A DNA stretch of 62,000 nucleotides from Symbiodinium natans (GCA_905221605.1 CAJNDS010002488.1:132900-194899), one strand, 5' to 3'. Positions 1 through 11,320 are shown, counted from the stretch's first letter. The notes: generated from the sequence alone by a model not told the origin. Translations and numbers: made by a program.

Positions 1-540
1 GTTCAGAGCAGACACGGAAGATTCACCTTTGGGGGGTTAAAGGGTGGCATGTATCATCCAGAAAAGGCTCCGAAAGGCTCTAAATCCTAAACCCGAAACC
101 CTTAAACCATGAACCCTAGACTCCCAAAAGGCTGAAAGATTACCTGTTCAGCACCTCGGGTGTGAGAAATGGAGCAGACTTAAGGGTTTGCCAACCCTTT
201 GTTGGGTTGGTTCATGTTGCACCCGGGTTCATAACATCCCCGCAAGCGTGCGAGTTTTGAAAAATCATCCGGGATACCCCTATAGATTCGGGTTACACGC
301 AATCCAGGGGGGGGGGGGGGGGAAGGAACAAAAAAAAACATAATAAGAAGGCCTTGAATGCGCAGACCCTCAAGCTGCTCAGGCTTGGCCCTATTCCCCT
401 CCACCCTCGACACCTACCTGCCCTACCCCCAGCCCTACTTTAGGGTTTAGGGGTTTAGGGGTTTAGGGTTTAGTTCCCGCTTATGGAGTGAGCACAAAAT
501 CCCGAAACTATTTGGGGGAAGGGAGGGGGTGCCCTAGATA

Positions 541-1098
541 CTAGAGCGAGGCCGCCTGTTGTTTGAGATACTGGTGGCGCAGCAGATCGTAACAGCTATC
601 GATATCGTGAACAACAAGATTAAGATTCCCCTTTAGGATGGGCCTCCGCAGTATATTTACATAGATATATACAGAAACCTGCAATGACACTTTGCTGTCA
701 CACCGTTTTGGCAAATTACGTGTAGTCGAACAAGAATCGCTCCAGCTCTCGTTGTGCTGCTATGAGCTCACAACAGAACAAAGAATAGGAAAGGACTGAA
801 GCTGGACATGGCAAGAGCAGCAGGAGTCGTGCTGCGAGACCTCCACAGAATAAGTGCCATGCCTCGTCATTCTCCGAACTTTTTGCCTGAGTGGCGGCTT
901 CAAGGAAACGTTCACCTGCATCACCGTCCACCACAACAGCTCAGTGCCAAACAACCCTAAACCCTAAACCCTAAACCCTAAACCCTCTATTCCCCAAAAG
1001 AGCTGTAAGTTCAAGAGCAGGGCATCCTCACCTTGGCTTGATCGTCCCAACGTGGCGGCTGCATTCAGCAGGCGAGACCCAAACCGTCTTCAAGCGCT
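541..1098 (-). CDS. Candidate 3' end of a multi-exon gene, unknown function
   Basis: Four minus-strand exons can be joined: about 1098-1032, 939-841, 759-720 and 694-541, the last ending in TAG. Phases agree across the first two junctions (1, 1): the first exon ends at a gtgagg donor, and the following exons carry the readings VVVDGDAGERFLEAATQA and AAQRELERFLFDY. The last exon reads LVVHDIDSCYDLLRHQYL and then stops. The intron between 1032 and 939 contains a CCCTAAA array. Weak point: the last intron would be only 25 nt, so the junction between the third and fourth exons may be wrong. I do not recognise the protein. It could also be a set of gene relics. Confidence 0.35.
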
Positions 1099-1199
1099 AA
1101 ATGCTAAACCGTTTACCGAAAACCCCCAAACCCTGACCCCTTAAACCCCCAGAACCCCAACTAAGCCCCAGAAGGTCCGAAAGTCAACTTCCATCAGTA

Positions 1200-1412
1200 G
1201 TAAAAACCCTTTTAACTGTACTTATAACCATATTAGGGCACTTACCGGGCATATAAGTTGGTTATAAGTTCAGTTAGAATTGGTTAATAAGTACCATGAA
1301 CCTCCAAGTATAGACCCTATATATACACACAGGCTTTACCCACAACAGCTAGCCCCCTGTGTTAAAAGGAGAAAGACAGCTAGAAGCCCGGTTAATAAGT
1401 ACCATGAACCTC
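1200..1412. mobile_element. Partial copies of the ACTTGGAGGTTCATGG inverted-repeat element
   Basis: 1200-1312 ends in GGTTAATAAGTACCATGAAC and CTCCAAGTA, the same right end as the full copy at 57591-57828, and shares its inner motif ACCATATTAGGGCACTTA. A second fragment of the same end lies at 1389-1412, directly before a CCCTAAA array. No left end is visible, so both look truncated. Confidence 0.6.
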
Positions 1413-2454
1413 CAACCCTAAACCCTAAACCCTACACCCTAAACCCTAAACCCTAAACCCAAGTAGGGGTTGAGGGGTTGAAGGGTTCGGTCCTGCAGCG
1501 GGTCGGTCAATGAGATGGTCACGGAGTCGCCCCTTGAAGGGTCCCATGTGGGGAGTGTACTCTGGGAGTCTGAGGCGTAGCCTAGAGGGTATTTTTTTTT
1601 TTGGTGGGGGGGGGGGGGGGGTGCAGGACGCGCTTTACCTTGACAGCATGTCCCCTGCCCAACCCAGCGTCAAGGATACAGGTACAGGATTGAAATACGT
1701 TATCATATGTTAAGGGCGCCACGTTGTTTGCTAAACAAAGCTGCCACACTGCTTAACAAGAAGCAATCACGTGCAGGCCAGCATGTCGGTCTTCTGTGGC
1801 GTTTTGGATCGGGGGATTCGGGGGCCAAAGGCCCGATCTTCAACAAAGGCTACTTGCAGACTTCTAGCAGCCGATACCCTAAACCCTAAACCTCCTAAAC
1901 ACCCCTGAACTGACATTTTGGGACCCAATGCCTGGACGAGTGCAAAGACGAATGCGAGCAGAAACGCTTGGAACAAGGTGTCGGGTTTCTAGGGCAAAAT
2001 TGGTAATCCAGCCAACCCTCATACCTGTATTTGAGCAGAAGTCAGGTGACATCGCCCTTAAGCCCCAAACCCAAAGACCCAAGACCCAAAGACCCAAAAC
2101 CCAAAACCCTGACCCCTAAACCCTAAACCCTAAACCCTAAACCCTATTGAGGGCTTAGGGACCTCAGAGGGCAAAATGGCTGCCCCCTCACAACCGAAAC
2201 GCGCCCCTTAGTTCCTGAGTACCCTGGCCCCAAAGAAGGTTAGCCTTTTCAATTCTGGTAGGATTGTACATACCCCCAAAAGTTATAAAGTTTAAGGTTC
2301 AATTCTTGTAGGAATGTATATTATACCCTCAAAAGGTTCAAGTTTAAGGTTCTCTGCTCAGCTACGAAGTGCCGGCCTGCGGAGACGCATCCGGTCCAGG
2401 TCCACGCCGCCCATGGGCAGCTGCATGGCTGCCATCCTCGGCCAAAACTGGGTT

Positions 2455-2537
2455 TAGGGTTTAGGGTTTAGGGTTTAGGGTTTAGGGTTTAGGGTTTGGG
2501 GTTTAGGGTTTAGGGTTTAGGGTTTAGGGTTTAGGGT
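2455..2537. repeat. Telomere-type TTTAGGG array
   Basis: About eleven head-to-tail TTTAGGG units with one TTTGGGG variant, directly before the inverted-repeat element at 2542. The array is interstitial: unique sequence lies on both sides. Confidence 0.95.
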
Positions 2538-2541
2538 TTTT

Positions 2542-2646
2542 CTGGGTTGCCCAGTAACCTGGGATTAGAAAGGGTGCCTCCTTTTCGGCTTAAAGGGTTA
2601 GCAAGGGCCGCCAAAAAGGGAACAGGGCCACTACTGGGCATCCTGG
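2542..2646. mobile_element. Introner-family MITE, copy outside the RCC1 genes
   Basis: The left end CTGGGTTGCCCAGTAACC and right end ACTGGGCATCCTGG are imperfect inverted repeats. The inner sequence AAGGGTGCC...CCTTTT and the CCAAAAAGGGAA block closely match the element at 43108-43220 inside an RCC1-repeat gene. Flanks read TTTT and TCTT, a possible imperfect 4-bp target duplication. It has no coding capacity, so it must be non-autonomous. Confidence 0.7.
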
Positions 2647-2656
2647 TCTTAGGGCC

Positions 2657-2725
2657 TTTAGGGTCCATGTACCTAAATAAGGAATACTTGGGCCTTAAAG
2701 TGCCTCCTATATCGGGACTTTGGGG
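2657..2725. mobile_element. Half copy of the GGATCCATGTACCT MITE
   Basis: GGGTCCATGTACCTAAATAA followed by ATACTTGGGCCTTAAAG matches one arm of the palindromic element at 12896-13004. The second arm is absent, so this is a truncated copy. Confidence 0.5.
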
Positions 2726-3207
2726 AGGGTTTAGGGCCTTTAGGGCCTTGAGGGTTTCGGGTCTAGGGCTGCAACCCTTCGTGCCTGAATCTGAATCTCG
2801 GAACCCTGAACTCTCAGACGTGGGCAAGCCCTAGGTATACCTTCCAAGCATCTCTCAAATGACTGTTTATACCCAGGCCTCTACAATGAATACCCGATTC
2901 GTCCTATGAACCTTTGGGATCCCGAAACTTCCCAAACACAAGCCCTAAACCCATAAACCCTAAACTCCCCAAACACAAGCCCCTAACCCATAAAGCCTGA
3001 TCCCTAAACTTCCCAAACGCAAGCCCTAAACCAAAAACACTACACCCTAAACCCAGAACCCAGAACCCAGAACCAACCTCAAATCCTATGGCAGACATGC
3101 TCCAACTCGTAAATTGATGCGTCCGCCGAAAGAAATATCCCACGCAGTTCTCGCAGACCAGACAGCCCTCCACGCACGGTGCGTCGATTCTTACCGCCAT
3201 ACCGCCA

Positions 3208-3591
3208 TCAAGCACCAGTGCTGTCAGTGCTGCCAGTGCTGCCACCAGCGGAGGGTCCGCCATCAACACCATCGCCGCCCCTCGCCGATGCGGAAGCAAG
3301 ATGAACAGCCCGTACCACCATCGCCACTGGAGCAGTTGCTGGACCTGCTGGACCTTCAGGACCATTATCGTCAAGAACGCCACCAGCAACCGGAGCAGCC
3401 GGTGGACCTTCAGCCCCAGCCTCGCCACCACGGAGTTCCTCTCGGCCATCCAGCCGAATGAGAAACCGAGAAACTAGGAATTGCTCAATCGCTCCCTCTT
3501 TCTCTCCCGCTTCATCTGTCAAGCGGCTCCAAGCCGACGTCCTCCCAACCGGGGAGGATCCGATTCTTGCCGCCGGCCTGATGGAATCCAA
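3208..3591 (-). CDS. Candidate low-complexity Gly/Ala/Pro-rich protein
   Basis: A 127-codon minus-strand reading frame starts MDSIRPAARIG and continues into a collagen-like tract (GPEGPAGPATAPVA) and a Gly/Ser/Thr tail. The complementary strand and another minus frame are also open over much of this GC-rich stretch, so strand and frame are not certain. No domain is recognised. A stop codon follows directly after STDSTGA; the frame may be one exon of a longer gene. Confidence 0.3.
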   Translation of the reverse strand: MDSIRPAARIGSSPVGRTSAWSRLTDEAGEKEGAIEQFLVSRFLIRLDGREELRGGEAGAEGPPAAPVAGGVLDDNGPEGPAGPATAPVAMVVRAVHLASASARGGDGVDGGPSAGGSTGSTDSTGA

Positions 3592-3980
3592 GCAATGACT
3601 TGGTGCATGTAGGGTTTGTAGGGTTTATAGGGTTGATAGGGTTTATAGGGTTTAGGGTAAGAGGCCCTGTAGAGCGAGCGATGCAATTTCTTTGCATTTT
3701 ACTAAACCCCACCTCTACAGTAAACATTTTCTTGTCGGGCTATCATGCGACATTGTCTTCTTGACCAAAGGTGAAACCCCCAAACCCTAAACCCTGAGCT
3801 CCCTACTCCAATCTGTGAAGCCTCAACGCCAAACCCCAAAAAAGTCTGGAACCCTACAGGTGTTCGGAACGCAGGGTTTGGAATTGCCACGCTGATTAGT
3901 GGGCTGGGGGATCCCAATGCCGGGCATTTAGTTCGAGTTTAGGGCCTGGGGTTGCGGGGTTGCCGTAGAATGGTGTGCAG

Positions 3981-4652
3981 GCTGAAGAGTCGTGCTCCAA
4001 ACGCCTCATCGAGTACATTGTGCTATGACACGACTCGAGGGGCATGATTGGTGGCCCCTGTGTCTTTTTCATCCCACTCCACGCCCGTCTATGGCGACAA
4101 GCCGCCCCCCCCATCCATTCCTTAAGAGTTTGGACCTACACTCATGTCAGTCTGGGGTCGGACATTTGTAAGAACTTTCTTCAAGAATATATTGCTTCCC
4201 ATGCATCTTGCTTTCTGTGAAGCTCATGCTTCGGGGCTTTCCAGGGCCTTTGCTACCAGAGTCCAGAGGCTTGCCGAGGGTGTAGCTGCCCTTAGGGTCT
4301 GTTTTCATACGGTCCATTCATGTAGGTGAGCCTCAGCCTTAAGTGTAGGATTCAACCCTAAAGGTTTGGGGTCAGGGCTTGCGGCTGAAGGGTCCTTTAT
4401 AGGGACTCTGTCTTGCGGGTCGTTAGTAGCTTATTTCCGGCCAAGATCATGGTGTTTAGGGCCACGACGAAAGAAAGAGAGAGAGAGAGAGAGAGAGAAA
4501 AAGAGAGGAGAGAGCACACAAGAAGGGAACAAAACGAAGGAAAGTAATGAAGAAAGAAGGAACCTGAAGCTTCCCCCCGCCTCCTTACGGCCGAAGGTGC
4601 TGAGGACCTTCATCCCATTCCTGGGTCTCCACGAAGGACAATTTCGCACTTA
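3981..4652 (+). CDS. Candidate three-exon plus-strand gene fragment
   Basis: Three readable blocks share the plus strand. 3981-4026 follows a tgtgcag acceptor and reads AEESCSKRLIEYIVL, with a possible GA donor. 4144-4329 reads LAFCEAHASGLSRAFATRVQ in its middle. About 4582-4652 reads KVLRTFIPFLGLHEGQFRT and stops. A GA microsatellite lies between the last two. No family is recognised, and each block is short enough to be open by chance. Confidence 0.25.
4472..4512. repeat. GA microsatellite
   Basis: Purine-rich AAAGAGAGAGAG tract of about 40 bp with minor interruptions. Confidence 0.9.
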
Positions 4653-5195
4653 GGGTTCAGGGCTTTCGGAAGTCACTCTAGGAAAACAAATGAGACCCTG
4701 CAAAGCATATACCACAACAACTCGGACCTATACCACCGTAAGCCCTAAAGATCCAATTATATAAACTAAGGGGACTAAGGGGATTCAGGCTAACAGCACC
4801 CCCTCCCCCCCCCCCCAACAATGTGGAACCAAGCTGCGGGATTCGCCTGTCCCCGAGCCCTGCTGGTTGTAGGGTTTGTGGTTTGGGTCTTATAGCAGAC
4901 AGGGCTTATAGGGTTTGAGGTGTATAGGGCTTAGGGCGTCTAGGCTTCTGGAGCTTGTTGTTCGAGAAACCATCTGGTTACTCCCTGAGCCCTATAAGCC
5001 CCAAAGCCCCAAACCCTAAACCCTTGACTGAGTGGTGCTTTAAAGCCGCTTATTTGTGAATAGGGTTCCCTTAAACGGGAAAGAAGGCAAATGTAAAATT
5101 ATCCCCAAGCACCATACAGTTGACCCTTATAAGGGCTTCATTGCAAAGGCACCCCCGGCGACACAACCTCAATCAAGCAGAAGCGCCCAACTCAC

Positions 5196-6377
5196 TGCCG
5201 CAAGGCGTCAGCGCATAGCCCCACCGCACGAGCTGGTCGGCACTACTCCTGATCCGGCCATAAACCCTAAACCCCAAACCCTAAACCCCAAACCCTAAAC
5301 TTAAGAATACCCCGGCAACACCCTAAACCTGACTACCTAAGAACACACCTGAATGTCCTGAACCCACACTCACTAAGAACACCCCTGAACTCCCAAAACC
5401 CACCTGAACCGAAACTACCCAACAATACCCCTCAGCTCCCTAAACCCGAACTACCCAACTATCTAGGAATACCCCTCAACTGCCTCAAACAAAATTACCC
5501 AAGCATATCCCTAACTCCCTAAACCCAAACTACCAAACAATGCCCCCCCCAACTCCCTAAACCCAAACTACCAAAGAATGCCCCTCAACTCCCTAAACCC
5601 AAACTACCCAAGTAAACCTCTCCAGTCCCTAAACCCAATATACCTCGGGCTGGACTTTGCTCTGCGTCATGTCTTTGATCCAGTCCGGAGGCGTGTCAAT
5701 GATCAGGTACGCAATCAAGGCCGGATTCGGGAAACGATACCTTTGCTGGGCTCAGCTCCCGATGTTGCCCATGAACTGACTCGCGACCGCGACCGCGACT
5801 CTTCTTCGGTACAGGGATATGGAAGTGCCCTGAGTTCTCTTTCCTCTCGCACGGGAATACCCCTCAACTCCCTAAACTGCCTAAGAATACTATTGCACTC
5901 CTAAACCCTAAACCCTACACCCTAAACCCGAAACCCTAAACCCTAAACCCAAACCCTAAACCCTAAACCCTAAGCCTAAAGCCCCCAAGACTCCAGCCTC
6001 TCCCGGCGTCGCTTGATGCTGCTGATGTCCGCGAGGTGCTCGAGGTGAGCCAGAACCACCTCTATTGTCATAGGGTTTAGGGTTTAGGGTTTAGGGTTGA
6101 GGGTTTCGGGTCTTTAGGCTGTCGGGCCTAGGGTTTCGGGAGCAACCCTAAACCCTGATGGTTTAGAGGGGAGTCGGTAGGATGTCGCGCCCTGGGGCTT
6201 CGGGCGAGAATTCCGGGCCTGGCTTAGGGGTTACAGGGTTCAAGCCGCAGGGGGGGATTCTTAGGGCAGGCGAAAGCTTTCGACCAAAGACCTCATGTAG
6301 GCCAGGAAATGACCCAGAACCATGCGTGCGCAGATATTGCGAAAGTTCGTAGGAGTCTCCCAAATCCCTGAGCAGCA
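5196..6377 (-). CDS. Candidate four-exon minus-strand gene, unknown function
   Basis: Exons in transcript order: 6377-6292 (LLRDLGDSYELSQYLRTHGS, donor gtcttt), 6071-5976 (MTIEVVLAHLEHLADISSIK, open to TAG), 5745-5644 (acceptor cccag, FPNPALIAYLIIDTPPDWIK, donor gtatat, 34 whole codons), and 5248-5196 (acceptor gatcag, ADQLVRWGYALTPCG, donor gtgagt). Introns carry CCCTAAA arrays that start within a few bases of the exons. I do not recognise the product; whether the four blocks belong to one mRNA is inferred from strand and spacing only. The plus strand is also open across part of 5578-5904. Confidence 0.35.
5250..5640. repeat. Degenerate CCCTAAAC-rich tract
   Basis: A run of imperfect units such as CTCCCTAAACCCAAACTACC and AACACCCCTGAACTCCC with a period near 30 to 40 bp, apparently decayed telomere-like sequence mixed with a longer unit. 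No coding signal is visible in it. Confidence 0.6.
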
Positions 6378-7270
6378 CTCAGTTTGGACGGTTCGTTTGC
6401 AGACTTCGTCGGCCGGCTATGCCAGGCCTGCTGCCCTCCTGTGCTCAAGTCGCCATCACATGCAGCAACTGAAACCGGCTGAGCCCTCAAAACCACTCAA
6501 CGCCACTATAGCCTCAACACCACTCTGTCCAAAACTCATACCCTCAACACCACAATGTCCTAAACTCAGAGGCCCTATTGAGAAATCGGGACCATCATGG
6601 CCCCGGTCGCGAATCCATCACTACCTCCCAACATGACTCCGATGTAGCTAAAGGTTGTCTCAAGGGGTTTAGGGTTTAGGGTTTAGGCAACGGTTTAGGG
6701 TTTAGGATCCCTTAAAAGTTTCCGCTGAAAATAATATGGCCCGCATGTTCCCATTAGAGGATCTTTCCAAAGGGTCTCCAAACCCAAGGGTACAACCGCA
6801 GGGTTCCAAGGTAGAGTCCCATGATAAAGGGAGTCGGGTTTAGCCCATGTGGTTGGCGAAAACACGTGGGTATCCTAACTAAACGGGAGTGCATTAAGGG
6901 GCCAGACCCCGCAAACATAAAGCCCAGATAGGAACTTTGCCAAGGGCTTCCTGCGGCCTAAGCTCTAAACCCTAAACGCTCAGAAACCTCTATCTTGGGT
7001 CTTGGGTTTAAGGACAGATGCTGGGAGGTACGCTACACGGGACCCAGAAGCCTGTTGCCCGATGCACCCCTAAACTCTAACGCAAGTAGTCCACAAAGAA
7101 GCCATAACTCCGAGCGTCCCTGAGATACCGTCCCCTCATTCCATCCCCTACTTACGGGAGAGAGGCCCCCTATGTTCTATTCCCTTACAGGGGCTTTGGG
7201 CGGGTATCAAGCACCCCATGCCCCAATCTCCTAACTAAACCCTAAGGCCTAAACCCTAAACCCTGAACTC

Positions 7271-7425
7271 TGAACCCTAAACCCTAAAACCCTAAAACCC
7301 TAAAACCCTAAAACCCTAAAACCCTAAAACCCTAAAACCCTAAAACCCTAAAACCCTAAAACCCTAAAACCCTAAAACCCTAAAACCCTAAAACCCTAAA
7401 CCCTAACCCTAAACCCTAACCATAA
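7271..7425. repeat. Octamer CCCTAAAA array
   Basis: About 16 units of the 8-mer CCCTAAAA, bounded by 7-mer CCCTAAA units. The extra A makes this different from the canonical heptamer arrays; a second octamer array lies at 23943-24056. Confidence 0.95.
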
Positions 7426-7437
7426 ACCCCAAGCCCA

Positions 7438-8084
7438 CTACTGCTTTCTCCTGAGGCTGGTGCAAAGTGACCGAAGTATTCCGCAACCTCGCGAAGAATT
7501 GGCAGGGAAGGGGGTTTAGGGTTTAGGGTTTAGGGTTTAGGGTAGGGGGGTGTAGAGTTCAGGGTTCGTCAGGGGGTTTATGGGGTTACTTGGCACATCG
7601 AGGGGTTGGGGTAGAACCGACTAGAAGTATTTGCAGCCATGTTGGGAGGCATTTGGTCCGCCTGCTTAACGTTTAGAACTCCGCCCCTTCCTCTGCGGAA
7701 CGACAACCCTGCACTCTTGGGGGTAGTTACATGAGCCCTTGGTATGGGCCCTTAATTCTGGAACCCTTATATAACCTTTAGATACCCTATACAAAACAAG
7801 GGCCATACTTCGAACCCCTTCAAGGAAGGAAAGGGGCCATGCTAAGGGCCCATGTGGGTGGCTGTCAAAATTCTGATCCCTTTTGGGGTACGTTCAATAT
7901 GAGGCGCCGTACCTACACCCTAAACCCTAAACCCTAAACCCTCAACCCTCAACCCTCAACCCTAAACCCTAAACCCTGCACTTTCGGAACTCACGGGCCC
8001 CCAGAGCTAAGGCACGCACGCAAGGGTCCGGGCAGCTGAGGTGGCCTCTCAAGCATTGACAGGCTGATTTCAATGCACGCTAGG
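7438..8084 (-). CDS. Two candidate small exons on minus
   Basis: About 8084-7988 is open in two frames (one reading ALKSACQCLRGHLSCPDPCV). About 7505-7438 reads LPILREVAEYFGHFAPASGE. Each is an island of non-repetitive DNA between telomere-like arrays. Support is open frame and composition only; strand agrees with the candidates at 5196-6377. Confidence 0.25.
7720..7915. mobile_element. Relic inverted-repeat elements
   Basis: GAGCCCTTGGTATGGGCCC at the left and AAGGGGCCATGCTAAGGGCC further right are similar to motifs at 15815-15850, 48175-48265 and 52728-52835. They are followed by GGGTGGCTGTCAAAATTCTG, one arm of the element found intact at 21932-22018. Confidence 0.4.
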
Positions 8085-8086
8085 GT

Positions 8087-8275
8087 TTAGGGTTTAGGGT
8101 TTAGGGTTTGGGGTTTGGGGTTTGGGGTTTGGGGTTTGGGGTTTGGGGTTTGGGGTTTGGGGTTTGGGGTTTGGGGTGTAGGGTTTATACGGTTTATAGG
8201 GTTTATAGGGTTTATAGGATTTATAGGGTTTATAGGGTTTGTAGGGTTTATAGGGTTTAGGGTTGGAGGTTTAGG
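8087..8275. repeat. Telomere-variant array TTTAGGG / TTTGGGG / TTTATAGGG
   Basis: The array starts as TTTAGGG, changes to about ten units of TTTGGGG, and then to units of TTTATAGGG. Block-wise homogenisation of three different variants suggests local amplification after mutation rather than continuous telomerase synthesis. Confidence 0.9.
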
Positions 8276-8279
8276 GTCT

Positions 8280-9340
8280 GGGGTTCAGGGGTCCCCCCCC
8301 GAGCTGGGCACGGAAAAGGGTACCCTCTCTTGCTTGGTAATGGGTTTGGGGTTTGGGTTTGGAATCCTGGGGCTGCATGGGGGGTTCATATCAGGACCTA
8401 TCTCTTGAACAAAGGGTGTAGGTGTTGGGGCTTAGGGTTCTTAAGCTACAAGGGAATTGTGAGGTCCGACTAGGGGGTATCACACATTTCAAGAGTAGCA
8501 TGGGCCCCAAATGGGGGTTCAGTTCTAAGTCCCATTTCGGGGTACAGTTCGCCCCAAACACATACCGGACTCTCCCATAAGAGACTGAGACCACGAAAAT
8601 TCCCCAAAGATGCAACAGGATGATCCTCCAAGTCAAGACGAAGTAGTCAGATAAGCCATTTGTGACTACAACTTTCTCTAGTGGTCGAGACGATCTGGTG
8701 ACTGCTCAGTCTTTACCTGGTGAATCACTTCCTTACATGTCGTTGTCTTCTCTGCATCCAACAGAGAATGTTTTATAGTAGGTGCTACAAAGCTTTCGGG
8801 CATGAACACAAAAGTCCAGGACAAAGATCCGATTCATCATTGAGTGCTCGCTCAGGTTTGCAAGCCCTAATTTCGCTCTTCATTTCGCTCCCTTCCCTAA
8901 ACCCTAAACCCTAAAACCCTAAACCCTAAACCCTAAAACCCTAAACCCTAAATCCTAAAACCCTAAACCCTAAACTTCGGGTGAACGAAGGCCTCGAACC
9001 TCGCTGAGACCATGGTTTCGGGGTTGGGGGGCTCGAATCCCCTCTCTCCTCTCAGAAAGCCTAAACCCTGCATTCTAAACGTCTGATCCGTCCTGCTCCT
9101 AAGAAGCCTCAAAACCCGAAACCCTACACCCTAAGCCCTAAACCCTAAACCCTAGACCGGAAACCCTAAACCCTAAACCCTAAACCCCAAACCCTCAACC
9201 CTAAACCCGAAACCCTGAAGACATGATCCCCTCCGGCCCTCTGGCTGTTCCCTCCCCTGGCCTCGGAGCTGCGTGAGGTCGAGACGCTCCAGTGACTGGT
9301 GGGGAGGAGCTTTCTAGTGAAAGGATGTTCGCCACCAAGC
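8280..9340. other. No confident gene; CCCTAAA/CCCTAAAA mixtures and unique islands
   Basis: 8880-8975 and 9110-9210 are telomere-like arrays. Unique islands at 8400-8880 and 8985-9060 hold short open frames on both strands but no convincing splice structure. A T-arm-like string near 9030 is not part of a tRNA. Confidence 0.5.
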
Positions 9341-9342
9341 CC

Positions 9343-11320
9343 AGTATATATATATATATGTTCGCCCCCCCCCCCCCCCAATGGACCAACCTCCAACCCC
9401 CATGGACCCACATCGACATGTCTAAGGTTCTCGAGACACTGCACCCTGCCATGCTTTCCCTGTCTACTTCTTTGTGCTTTTTGTGCTTACTGTGTTTGTT
9501 TTTGTGTTTTTGTTCGTGTATTATTGTGCTTTATGTGTTTTTTCTGCTCTTTCGCACTTTTTGCATTTTTTGCACTTTTTCACTTTTTGAACTTTTAGCA
9601 CTTTTTTATACTTTTTGCACTTTTTTGCATTTTTTTTGCACTTTTTTGTGTTTTTGTCTAATTTCACAATATGTTTGCAAATATTGGTCCTCTTGAATGT
9701 GCTTTTCCAATCCAAAAATCCAAAAATCCAAAAATCCAAAAATCCAAAAATCCAAAAAACCAAAAATCCAAAGTTCTCCGGACAATCTCCCATGAAACTT
9801 TGGGTTTTTGGATTTTTGGATTTTGGGATTTTGGGATTTTTGGATTTTGGGATTTCTTTGCTTGTAAGATGCTTATACAGCTGCCACTAGTCACTAGTCT
9901 ATACCTGTGCAGGCACTCTGGCACCCTTTCACTTTCGCGGTGTGGCCTCTGGTCGCAGGATCTGCATACAAAATTTGGATGTCGGTGAGTTTCTGCTTTG
10001 CAGCAAGACTGAACGATGAGTGGCGTGCCTTCTCAACCCTACTTATCAAACAAAGCGCGCAGCATTCTCTCCGTGACTGTCCACATGTTCTGGTTCTTGT
10101 ACCAATATGTGAACTGTGCTACCCGGAATGGACACTTCACTTCACCAGGGGAAGTCTTAGAGTGGACAGTTCACCAGCCCTGTATTGGACCCAAGCCCTA
10201 TTACTGTCTTGAATTCTTCTGTTCAACCTCTTGTTGGCTTTTTGAGTAGGATATTTTCAAAACCTTATTGGCTTTTTGAACAGGCTACTTAGGATTTTAT
10301 TGATACAGTTTTCAAGCGAGTAGTTAAGACGTTAATGAGATTCGAGCAGGCTTTACTGTAAGAATCACAGGGGGGCAATGCAATATTAAGAGCTTGAATT
10401 AAAGGATCAGAAAAACTAAATCGTTATCGCAAAGTAAGGGTGTTCATGAGATATAGACTTTTCTTAAACAGCTGGTACTGTGATCCCAGAATGGTTCTTC
10501 TTGAAAAAAAAGGATATTTCAGCTTCTTTCAAATGCACAAATTCGATATTTGCACATATAGGCCTTCTCTGTTAAAGCCTCCTTGGCAAAGGCCTGTGCA
10601 TAACCCACGTACGTGCTTTTCTCAGTGATTTGAATAGGCAAGACTTTACCTGGTCCTCATACACAGAAACAGCATATTCAAAATCTTATTGAATATGCTA
10701 TTTAGTTGTGCTATGAATGTAGTGTTCAGGTTTCGAGCAGGTAGGACGCATTTGAAATTCTGATAAGGGTACATTTGAATGGTCGCCCTCCTTTCACTCA
10801 AAAAAAGGATAACGAATATGAGCCAACCTCGAATGCGAAAAAAAAATCATCAAACATCCAAAAATCCAAAAATCCAAAAATCCAAAAATCCAAAAATCCA
10901 AAGTTTCCTGGGAGATTGTCCGGAGAACGTTGGGTTTTTGGTTTTTTGGATTTTTGGATTTTAAAAGCACATTCAAGAGGACAAATATTTGCACAAATAT
11001 TGTGAAATTAGACAAAAACACAAAATAGTGCAAAAAGTGCAAAAAGTGCAAACACGTGCAAAAAGTGCAAAAAGTGCAAAAAAAGCACAAAAAACACGAA
11101 AAAACACAAAAAGCATACAAAAAGCACAAACCCAAAAATCCAAAAATCCAAAAACCCAAAAATCCAAAATTCCAAAGTTTCCTGGGAGATTGTCCGGGGA
11201 ACTTTGGATTTTTGGATTTTTGGACTTTTGGATTTTTGGACTTTTGGACTTCGTTTCCATTTGGCGGTTGGTCCATTGGGGGGGGGGGGGGGGGGTGAGC
11301 ATATATATATATGTATACAT
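9343..11320. mobile_element. Element with about 0.45-kb terminal inverted repeats
   Basis: The left side (about 9343-9856) runs from outside to inside: TATATA tract, C-tract, ATGGACCAAC, a TTTTTGTGCTTTTTG-rich block, TTTCACAATATTTGCAAATA-like sequence, CCTCTTGAATGTGCTTTT, then ATCCAAAA units. The right side (about 11320-10848) shows the same order on the opposite strand: GGTCCATT with a G-tract and TATATA, AAAAAGTGC units, ATTTGCACAAATATTGTGAAA and AAAAGCACATTCAAGAGGAC. The interior of about 1 kb is AT-rich compared with its surroundings and has only short frames (101 codons at 9907-10212, 62 at 10440-10628) with no recognisable transposase. Target duplications are not clear at the AT-rich ends. 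Confidence 0.6.
10848..11258. repeat. Two further copies of a hairpin module
   Basis: At 9700-9856, 10848-10968 and 11130-11258 the same palindrome occurs: several ATCCAAAA units, CAAAGTTTCCTGGGAGATTG, TCCGGRGAACTTTGG, then TTTTTGGA units. Each can fold into a long hairpin with a loop of about 20 nt. Two copies sit at corresponding places in the inverted repeats; the third is an extra copy on the right side. Confidence 0.75.

Noticed and set aside
7271-7425. Regular repeats as a possible CRISPR array
   Set aside because: Repeats are contiguous 8-mers without spacers; the window is eukaryotic.
8985-9060. GGGGGCTCGAATCCCC-like T-arm suggesting a tRNA
   Set aside because: No matching acceptor stem, D-arm or anticodon arm can be placed at the right distance.
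9292-9988. Phe/Cys-rich membrane-like peptides on plus
   Set aside because: Come from TTTTTGTGC and TTTTTGGA units in the arms of the inverted-repeat element.
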